Source: Periweissella fabalis (lineage in GTDB: Bacteria; Bacillota; Bacilli; Lactobacillales; Lactobacillaceae). From it: DNA of 64,000 nt. Made by a program: the position numbers and the translations under genes. This document shows positions 58,078 to 64,000 of this stretch, one piece after another. Position 1 is the first letter of the stretch. The number at the start of each line of letters is the position of its first letter. The DNA is taken from positions 1-64,000 of the forward strand of contig NZ_JAAXPN010000009.1 of the NCBI RefSeq assembly GCF_012396505.1, given 5' to 3'. The notes under the pieces are model-generated. The model was given only the letters and a program-made list of their open reading frames with translations. It ran no database searches and had not been told where the DNA came from.

Positions 58078-59253
58078 ATGCCCGCAATTTCAGCAACTCT
58101 TTTGAACCGGATTAATCCAATTATGGATACGCTAAAACCTGCCGCAATTCGCGCGTTTGATGCACAAATTTCAGATATTCCTGACATTATTAAATTAACG
58201 ATTGGGGAACCTGATTTTGATGCACCTGCCAAAATTAAAGCCGCCGCGGTGGCGTCGATTAAAAATAATGACTCGCATTACGGTAAAACCCAGGGGTCAT
58301 TAGCACTTAGAACGGCGATTAGTGATTTTTTACACCGTAAGTATGATCTTGAGTATGCACCAACCAGTGAAGTAATTGTTACGGTGGGTGCCATGGAAGC
58401 GTTGGAAACTTCATTACGGACGATTTTAAAACCGGGTGATAAAGTTATTGTGCCAACGCCTGGTTATCCAATGTATTTATCGATTTTGGCTAGTTTAGGG
58501 GCCGTACCCGTCTGTGTTAATACTGCAGCAAATGGGTTTAAATTAAGTTCGGCACAACTTGCCACAACGTTAACCGAGCATCAAGCCAAAGCAATTATTT
58601 TTAATTTTCCATCAAATCCAACCGGTGTTACGTACACCGCCGAAGAGTTAGCTGAATTAGCAACCGTTATGCAACAACATGATATTTTTGTTGTCGCCGA
58701 TGAAATTTATAGTGAATTTACGTATGGCAAGCCCCATGTTTCGTTAGCTAAATATTTACCCAAGCAAACGATTTTAGTTAGTGGGGCTTCAAAAGCTTAC
58801 GCTATGACGGGGTATCGGATTGGCTTTGTGGCCGCCCCGGCAGCATTAATTAAGGAAATAACTAAATTTCATCAGTATACGGTGACTACCCATATTAATA
58901 GTTCAATGGCCGCGGCTACCGTGGCTTTTAATGAATGTGATCCAGAAATTGCTGTGATGCGGGCAGAATATGCTAAGCGGCGTGATTATATGGTTGCACA
59001 ATTAACGGCCCTTGGTTTTGGGGTCGCCAGTCCAGATGGGGCCTTTTATTTATTTATTAAAATGCCAACCCGTTTTGGGACAGATGATACGGCGTTTGCA
59101 TTACGTTTAGCACATGAAGCCAAAGTAGCGTTAATCCCGGGAAATTCATTTGGCCCGGGTGGTGAAGGGTATTTACGGTTATCATACGCTGCTAGTCAAG
59201 CACAATTAGCAACAACAATTGAACGTCTAGCCGCATTTTTGGCGACTAACTAA
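58078..59253 (+). CDS. patA: Class I/II aminotransferase, PatA-like (copy 1)
   Basis: A 391-aa fold type I PLP aminotransferase, expected to make N-acetyl-L,L-DAP from the keto compound. IGEPDFDAP near residue 44, [11 protein letters not shown] near 178, DEIYSEFTYG near 214 and the PLP Lys in [15 protein letters not shown] near 240. GAGGTGG precedes the ATG. The next gene is a close paralogue. Either copy may instead serve amino acid or aspartate transamination. Confidence 0.88.
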   Translation: MPAISATLLNRINPIMDTLKPAAIRAFDAQISDIPDIIKLTIGEPDFDAPAKIKAAAVASIKNNDSHYGKTQGSLALRTAISDFLHRKYDLEYAPTSEVIVTVGAMEALETSLRTILKPGDKVIVPTPGYPMYLSILASLGAVPVCVNTAANGFKLSSAQLATTLTEHQAKAIIFNFPSNPTGVTYTAEELAELATVMQQHDIFVVADEIYSEFTYGKPHVSLAKYLPKQTILVSGASKAYAMTGYRIGFVAAPAALIKEITKFHQYTVTTHINSSMAAATVAFNECDPEIAVMRAEYAKRRDYMVAQLTALGFGVASPDGAFYLFIKMPTRFGTDDTAFALRLAHEAKVALIPGNSFGPGGEGYLRLSYAASQAQLATTIERLAAFLATN

Positions 59254-59285
59254 GCATACATTGCTAATACGAAGAGGTAGATGAA

Positions 59286-60497
59286 ATGCCAGTTATTATG
59301 AGTGAATTATTAAAAAAAATCAATCCGGTAATGGAACAATTACAACCAGGCTCAATTCGGGCTTTTGATGAACAAGTTTCCGATATTGAAGATATTATTA
59401 AATTAACTTTGGGGGAACCAGATTTTGATACCCCTGAAAAAGTTAAGGCGGCCGCAATTGCGTCAGTTGAAAATAATGAATCACATTATGCTAAGACGCC
59501 TGGTAACCTTGAATTACGACAAGCAATGGCCAACTTTTTAGCCCGTAAATATGATTTACATTATGCCGCTGACAATGAAATTTTAGTTACACTCGGTGCA
59601 ACTGAAGCGATTCAAATTACGTTAGCCACAATTTTGGAAGCGGGGGATGAAGTAATCATTCCAACCCCAACTTTTCCACTATATGAATCAGATGTTATTA
59701 GTTTGGGGGCGATCCCCGTCTTTGTTAATACCCAATCAGATGGATTTGTCTTAACTCCGGAACGGTTAGCAGCTACTCTGGCAGCCCACCCAACAGCGAA
59801 GTGTTTAGTTTTTAACTATCCTTCCAACCCAACCGGGGTAACTTATACGGGGGCGCAATTAGCGGCCTTAGCAGCGATTATTAAGCAATATGATATTTTT
59901 GTCATGTCCGATGAGATTTATAGTGAATTGACGTATACCCAACAACATGTTTCAATGGCTCAATATTTACCAGAGCAAACGATTTTAATTAGCGGTGCTT
60001 CCAAAGCGTATGCCATGACCGGTTATCGAATTGGCTTATTAGCCGCGCCAGCTGCGCTCGTGCAACATATTACTAAACTACATCAATATGCAGTCACAAC
60101 ACACGTTAATAGTGCGATGGCAGCAGCAACAGTGGCCTTTAATGAATGTGATGCAGAAATTGCCACAATGCGTGCAGCCTATCAAGCCCGTCGTGAAATG
60201 CTAGTGCAAGCTTTTACTGAGATGGGGTTAAGTGTTGCGAGTCCGGATGGGGCCTTTTATTTATTTATTAAAATCCCCGCTGAATTTGGGGATGATGATT
60301 TTAAATTTGCAGTTACCTTAGCCCAAGAAGCCAAAGTCGCGTTAATTCCTGGTAGTAGCTTTGGCCCTGGTGGGGAAGGGTATGTCCGGTTATCATATGC
60401 CGCGAGTGAGACTAAGTTAAATACGGCAGTTACACGAATTCAGACGTATTTAGCAGCAAATAAAAATGATGAAGGAGCACAATATGCGAGAATATAA
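59286..60497 (+). CDS. Class I/II aminotransferase, PatA-like (copy 2)
   Basis: A 403-aa paralogue of the preceding enzyme, roughly two-thirds identical by eye over the full length, with [29 protein letters not shown] and [22 protein letters not shown] precedes the ATG. The last 14 bp overlap asd and give an extra tail ([10 protein letters not shown]) absent from copy 1. The pair looks like a tandem duplication that has since diverged, mostly in the N-terminal third. Confidence 0.88.
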   Translation: MPVIMSELLKKINPVMEQLQPGSIRAFDEQVSDIEDIIKLTLGEPDFDTPEKVKAAAIASVENNESHYAKTPGNLELRQAMANFLARKYDLHYAADNEILVTLGATEAIQITLATILEAGDEVIIPTPTFPLYESDVISLGAIPVFVNTQSDGFVLTPERLAATLAAHPTAKCLVFNYPSNPTGVTYTGAQLAALAAIIKQYDIFVMSDEIYSELTYTQQHVSMAQYLPEQTILISGASKAYAMTGYRIGLLAAPAALVQHITKLHQYAVTTHVNSAMAAATVAFNECDAEIATMRAAYQARREMLVQAFTEMGLSVASPDGAFYLFIKIPAEFGDDDFKFAVTLAQEAKVALIPGSSFGPGGEGYVRLSYAASETKLNTAVTRIQTYLAANKNDEGAQYARI

Positions 60498-61548
60498 TGT
60501 AGCAATTTTAGGAGCAACGGGTGCGGTGGGAAATCGCATGATCGCACAATTAGCCCAATCAAGTATTCCGGTAAAAACGATTAAGTTATTGGCATCAAAA
60601 CGCTCAGCTGGCCAAACGTTAGCTTTTCGTGACCAATCAGTTGTAATCGAAGAAGCAACCCCAAGTAGTTTTGATGGGATTGATTTAGTCTTTGCTTCAG
60701 CTGGGGGGAGTGTTTCTAAACAATTATTACCTGAAGCTGTGAAGCGTGGGGCAGTTTGTGTTGATAATTCAAGTGCCTTTCGGATGGATCCAACCGTACC
60801 GCTAGTTGTACCGGAAGTAAATCCTAACGATCTTGCTAACCATCAAGGGATTATTGCTAATCCAAATTGTTCAACGATTCAAATGGTGGTTGCGTTAAAC
60901 CCAATCTATCACCAATATGGCTTAAAGCGGGTAATTGTGTCAACGTACCAAGCCGCCGGTGGAGCTGGTCAAAGCGCGCTTGATGAATTAAATATCCAAA
61001 GCCAAGCGATTTTAGATGGGCAGACACCAGAAGCGCATATTTTACCAGTTAAGAGTGCCGCTAAGCACTATCCATTAGCATTTAATCTAATTCCGCAAAT
61101 TGATGTGTTTGATGAACAAGATTATACATATGAAGAATGGAAAATGACTCACGAAACTAAGAAAATTTTGCTCGGTGATCCCGAAACTAAAGCTCTAGCG
61201 GTTAGTGCAACTTGTGTCCGAGTTCCTGTGCCAATTGGGCATGGCGAATCAGTATATTTTGAGACTAAAGATACTAACGTCACCCCGGCAGAATTAAAGG
61301 CGTTATTGGCCAGTGCCCCTGGGGTAGTTTTACAAGATGATCCTGCCCAACAAATTTATCCCATGCCCATAAATGCGGTTGGCAAACAAGAAACTTATGT
61401 TGGTCGGTTACGGGCTGATTTGGATCAACCTGGTGGTTTCCATACGTGGATCGTGGCAGATAATTTACTTAAAGGAGCTGCCTGGAATGCAATTCAAATT
61501 GGTGAATGCTTAGTTGAACAAGATTTAGTCCATGCAACAATTAACTAG
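60484..61548 (+). CDS. asd: Aspartate-semialdehyde dehydrogenase
   Basis: A 354-aa NADPH enzyme making aspartate semialdehyde from aspartyl phosphate. [14 protein letters not shown] is the Rossmann start, Cys in [10 protein letters not shown] near residue 130 is catalytic, and His in [10 protein letters not shown] near 250 is the base. I chose ATG 60484 (AAGGAG upstream) over the in-frame ATG at 60466. It ends the lysine operon; no terminator is visible before the rplS promoter. Confidence 0.97.
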   Translation: MREYNVAILGATGAVGNRMIAQLAQSSIPVKTIKLLASKRSAGQTLAFRDQSVVIEEATPSSFDGIDLVFASAGGSVSKQLLPEAVKRGAVCVDNSSAFRMDPTVPLVVPEVNPNDLANHQGIIANPNCSTIQMVVALNPIYHQYGLKRVIVSTYQAAGGAGQSALDELNIQSQAILDGQTPEAHILPVKSAAKHYPLAFNLIPQIDVFDEQDYTYEEWKMTHETKKILLGDPETKALAVSATCVRVPVPIGHGESVYFETKDTNVTPAELKALLASAPGVVLQDDPAQQIYPMPINAVGKQETYVGRLRADLDQPGGFHTWIVADNLLKGAAWNAIQIGECLVEQDLVHATIN

Positions 61549-61564
61549 TGTCAAGAAGTTTCAC

Positions 61565-61593
61565 TTGTCAATCAGTTAGAGCTATGATAAGAT
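61565..61593 (+). promoter_or_regulatory. rplS promoter
   Basis: TTGTCA (61565-61570), 17-bp spacer, TAAGAT (61588-61593), leaving a leader of about 80 nt, long enough for an L19 autoregulatory structure, though I cannot confirm one. Confidence 0.6.
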
Positions 61594-61677
61594 AGTCGTT
61601 GGCTATTAAGTCGATAAATTAACGATGTTGCGCTGCCGAATATGAGGTAATCAATGTCGAAACAGGAGAAATTTATT

Positions 61678-62031
61678 ATGAAGCAAAACCAATTGCTAGA
61701 ATTGATCACTAAAGACCAATTACGTACAGATATTCCAGAATTCCGCGCCGGTGATAACGTCCGAGTTCACGCCCGTATCGTTGAAGGTACTCGCGAACGT
61801 ATCCAACTTTTTGAAGGTGTTGTTATCAAGCGTAAGGGTACTGGTATCCAAGCTACTTACACTGTTCGTAAGATTTCTAACGGTGTTGGTGTGGAACGTA
61901 CTTTCCCATTACACTCACCACGTGTAGACAAGATTGAAGTTACTCGCTTCGGTCGTGTACGTCGTGCTAAGTTGTACTACTTACGTGCATTGCACGGTAA
62001 GGCTGCCCGTATTAAGGAAGCCCGTCGCTAA
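61678..62031 (+). CDS. rplS: 50S ribosomal protein L19
   Basis: A 117-aa protein at the subunit interface. [22 protein letters not shown] and the end [16 protein letters not shown] are family hallmarks. I chose ATG 61678 with AGGAGA at 61664-61669; an in-frame ATG at 61654 adds eight residues and lacks a site. It is normally next to trmD, but here the DoxX-lysC-lysine block lies between them. Confidence 0.97.
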   Translation: MKQNQLLELITKDQLRTDIPEFRAGDNVRVHARIVEGTRERIQLFEGVVIKRKGTGIQATYTVRKISNGVGVERTFPLHSPRVDKIEVTRFGRVRRAKLYYLRALHGKAARIKEARR

Positions 62032-62068
62032 GATGTACTTTAGACAAGCTAGGATGCTAGTTGTCTTG

Positions 62069-62103
62069 AAAAAAGAGATGAACTTTGGTTCATCTCTTTT
62101 TTT
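62069..62103 (+). terminator. rplS terminator
   Basis: AGAGATGAAC pairs with GTTCATCTCT over a TTTG loop, followed by a T-run. An upstream AGACAA...TTGTCT pairing adds a second stem. Confidence 0.9.
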
Positions 62104-62209
62104 GTACCTTAATTTAGAAGTGAACATCGGTCAAAGAAGATAAGTAATTGAATTTAGATAAAAATTAATGATAAAATAATTAAATATTATTAATTTGTGA
62201 GGATTGTTC

Positions 62210-62884
62210 ATGTATAAAGCATTATTATTTGATTTAGACGATACACTTTTAGATTTTAAAGCAGCAGAAGATTATGCATTTAAAAAGTTACTTCAGGAAT
62301 CTAACATCCCTTATAACCAACAATTATTTCTTCAATATGATGAAATTAATCAAAATTTGTGGCGTCAATTAGAAGAGCAAATAATTACAAAGCAATACTT
62401 ATTTGACCAGAGATTTACACGGTTCTTTGAAGCATTAGGTTATGATGAACTGGATGGGATTGCTGCTGAACGTCGTTTTCGTCAATTACTGGGTGAGGGT
62501 GCTTTCCTAATGCCTAACGCCAAGGAAACTTTAAGCAAACTTAAAAGTGCTGGATATAAGCTTTACACAGCATCCAATGGTGTATATCAAACCCAAATTA
62601 GACGTATGCAAGCAACCAAAATTCTAGAATTTTTTGATGGCCATTTTATTTCTGAAATGGTTGGTTACGAAAAGCCCAATCCTAAATTTTTTGACTACAT
62701 TTTAGATGAATTGAATCTTGCAAAAAAAGATGTTTTGATGATTGGTGATGGGCTTAACTCAGATATTAAAGGTGCCTTGATGAGTAATATCGATTGTGTT
62801 TACTATGATTTTAAGAATCAAAGCCAAGCTAATTGTGCCCAGTACACGATTAAAAGTTTGTTAGAGTTGTTAACCTTGATTTAG
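62210..62884 (+). CDS. HAD hydrolase, YjjG-type pyrimidine nucleotidase
   Basis: A 224-aa HAD-family phosphatase: motif I LLFDLDDTLLDF (residues 6-17), helical cap about 20-90, motif II TASNG near 124, motif III EKPNPKFF and motif IV MIGDGLNSD near 180. The cap and length fit YjjG/YfnB enzymes that remove 5'-phosphates from non-canonical nucleotides. I chose ATG 62210 with GTGAGGA upstream. Confidence 0.88.
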   Translation: MYKALLFDLDDTLLDFKAAEDYAFKKLLQESNIPYNQQLFLQYDEINQNLWRQLEEQIITKQYLFDQRFTRFFEALGYDELDGIAAERRFRQLLGEGAFLMPNAKETLSKLKSAGYKLYTASNGVYQTQIRRMQATKILEFFDGHFISEMVGYEKPNPKFFDYILDELNLAKKDVLMIGDGLNSDIKGALMSNIDCVYYDFKNQSQANCAQYTIKSLLELLTLI

Positions 62885-62996
62885 TACGTAGCGATTATTA
62901 ATATTCAGATAAGGTATTGGCTTTCATTAGTTTACTTTGTTAAAATAAGTGTGTCGCAAAGAATTATCACAATGTTAACAACAGGAGGAATTATTT

Positions 62997-63512
62997 ATGG
63001 CTAAAATTATTGCAATCGCAACTGATGATTTTGAAGATAGTGAATTAACATCACCTAAAGAAGCACTTGAAGCTGCAGGTCATGTGGTCGATATTGTTGA
63101 AAATGAAGCTGGTAAGACGATTACTGGTAAGCATGGGGCAACGTTTGAAACTGTCAAAGGGATTGACAATGCGAAATTAAGTGATTATGATGCATTATTA
63201 ATTCCAGGTGGTTTTTCACCAGATAAATTACGGGTTGACGAACGATATGTTAAATTAACAAAAGAATTTTTGGAAGCTAACAAACCAGTATTTACAATTT
63301 GCCATGGCCCTCAATTGTTTATTCAAACAGGTATTTCTGATCAGTTAACATTAACAGCTTATCAATCAGTTCAAGCAGATTTAAAATATGCTGGTGCTAA
63401 CGTCAAAGATGAAGAAGTTGTAATTGATGATAAGCATCAGTTAATTTCAAGTCGAACACCTAAAGATCTTCCAGCCTTTAATGCAGCTATTGTAGAGGCA
63501 TTGAATAAATAA
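62997..63512 (+). CDS. DJ-1/PfpI family protein
   Basis: A 171-aa class I glutamine amidotransferase-like protein. LIPGGFSPDKLR near 66 and the nucleophile elbow TICHGPQLF near 100 (Cys) match PfpI/YhbO. Members act as glyoxalases, deglycases or peptidases under stress; the exact role is not clear. AGGAGG precedes the ATG. Single gene. Confidence 0.92.
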   Translation: MAKIIAIATDDFEDSELTSPKEALEAAGHVVDIVENEAGKTITGKHGATFETVKGIDNAKLSDYDALLIPGGFSPDKLRVDERYVKLTKEFLEANKPVFTICHGPQLFIQTGISDQLTLTAYQSVQADLKYAGANVKDEEVVIDDKHQLISSRTPKDLPAFNAAIVEALNK

Positions 63513-63579
63513 CCTGTATTATCAAACAAAAAATAATGGCATGATTCACTAATTACATTAGTTTGAACTATGCGCACAA

Positions 63580-63617
63580 TAAATGCCGGTGGAATATTTA
63601 AGTTCCAACGGCATTTA
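63580..63617. terminator. Hairpin after the DJ-1 gene
   Basis: AAATGCCG-TGGAA pairs with TTCCA-CGGCATTT with one bulge on each side; the T-run is weak, so terminator strength is uncertain. Confidence 0.55.
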
Positions 63618-63718
63618 TTCATTTTGCAATATTGCTTAGTATGTGTCTTTGATAAGTACTTTTTTGAGAAAGATTCGTAATATAGTAATGCTATAATAGG
63701 CAAAAAAGGAGAAGATGT

Positions 63719-63943
63719 ATGGCAGAATTAAAGTATGAAATTACTGAAAAATTAGCAACATTATCAACCAATGCTAAAGGATGGAGCTTAGAATTAAATA
63801 AAGTTTCTTGGAATGAACGTGAACCTAAGTTTGATTTAAGAACATGGGATGCTGAACATAACAAGATGGGTAAAGGAATTACATTCAATGAGGCTGAAGC
63901 ACGTGAATTATTTATTGGGTTAGGTAAGTTTTTGGAACAATAA
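63719..63943 (+). CDS. YdbC/PC4-like single-strand nucleic acid-binding protein
   Basis: A 74-aa protein with the YdbC pattern: KGWSLELNKVSWNEREPKFDLR, then MGKGITF and an acidic helix at the end. The family has a PC4-like fold that binds single-stranded DNA, with an unclear role in transcription. AAAAGGAG precedes the ATG. Confidence 0.88.
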   Translation: MAELKYEITEKLATLSTNAKGWSLELNKVSWNEREPKFDLRTWDAEHNKMGKGITFNEAEARELFIGLGKFLEQ

Positions 63944-63948
63944 TAAAA

Positions 63949-64000
63949 AGCGGTGCCACTAAGCGGGTATTATTAAGAAATATAAACAAAAATCCCAGGG
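63949..64000. repeat. Left part of a palindromic repeat cut by the window end
   Basis: GCGGTGCCACTAAGCGGG followed by an AT-rich stretch and ACAAAAATCCCAGGG resembles the left half of the repeats at 44.1 and 47.5 kb; the right arm lies outside the window. Confidence 0.5.

Noticed and set aside
8035-62209. tRNA or rRNA genes in the intergenic gaps
   Set aside because: No cloverleaf with a TTCGANTC T-loop or rRNA-like sequence was seen in any gap.

Overview
The window reads as chromosomal DNA of a low-GC Lactobacillales bacterium. I think it belongs to the Leuconostoc/Weissella side of the Lactobacillaceae, but the species cannot be fixed from sequence alone. Supporting signs are AGGAGG-type ribosome binding sites, L-box control of lysine genes, a PurS/PurQ/small-PurL purine pathway, a Gram-positive secreted lectin/MucBP protein, and a ylxM-ffh-rpsP-khpA-rimM-trmD-rplS gene order. 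I see no rRNA, tRNA, CRISPR array, transposase or prophage.

The backbone is the translation and secretion cluster ftsY-ylxM-ffh / rpsP / khpA-rimM-trmD / rplS. Its gene order is kept, but three accessory blocks split it. Block 1 (3.0-7.7 kb) holds a Mga-like regulator and a lectin/MucBP surface protein broken by one in-frame TAA. Block 2 (8.2-47.5 kb) holds an NlpC/P60 hydrolase, the whole IMP operon purEKCSQLFMNHD plus fhs, an Ugp-like ABC importer with a beta-CASP metallo-hydrolase, stress and redox genes (gpo, speG, csbD-like, an aldo/keto reductase, a LysR regulator), kdpFABCDE, amtB and two large multi-membrane proteins. Block 3 (49.5-61.5 kb) holds a DoxX protein, aspartokinase on the minus strand, and an L-box-controlled operon alr-lysA-dapD-M20 deacetylase-dapA-dapB-patA1-patA2-asd. 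After rplS come a HAD phosphatase, a DJ-1/PfpI protein and a YdbC-like protein.

Metabolically, fhs makes the 10-formyl-THF used by PurN and PurH, and two PurBox-like sites flank the purE promoter. The lysine operon plus lysC covers aspartate to lysine by the acetylase branch, except that no dapF epimerase is present and an alanine racemase gene leads the operon. The kdp operon has a KdpE-type operator and a 29-codon kdpF.

The least expected items are: a 39-bp tandem repeat in the FtsY N-terminal region; the lone nonsense codon in an otherwise open 933-codon adhesin gene; a candidate small RNA (about 29,362-29,446) between a good promoter and a strong terminator; a dispersed family of long palindromic intergenic repeats, including one perfect 54-bp palindrome; a probable ATT start codon; a 58-codon minus-strand membrane peptide gene; and a G-tract-rich leader before the Mga-like gene. 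I saw no clear new defence or mobile system.
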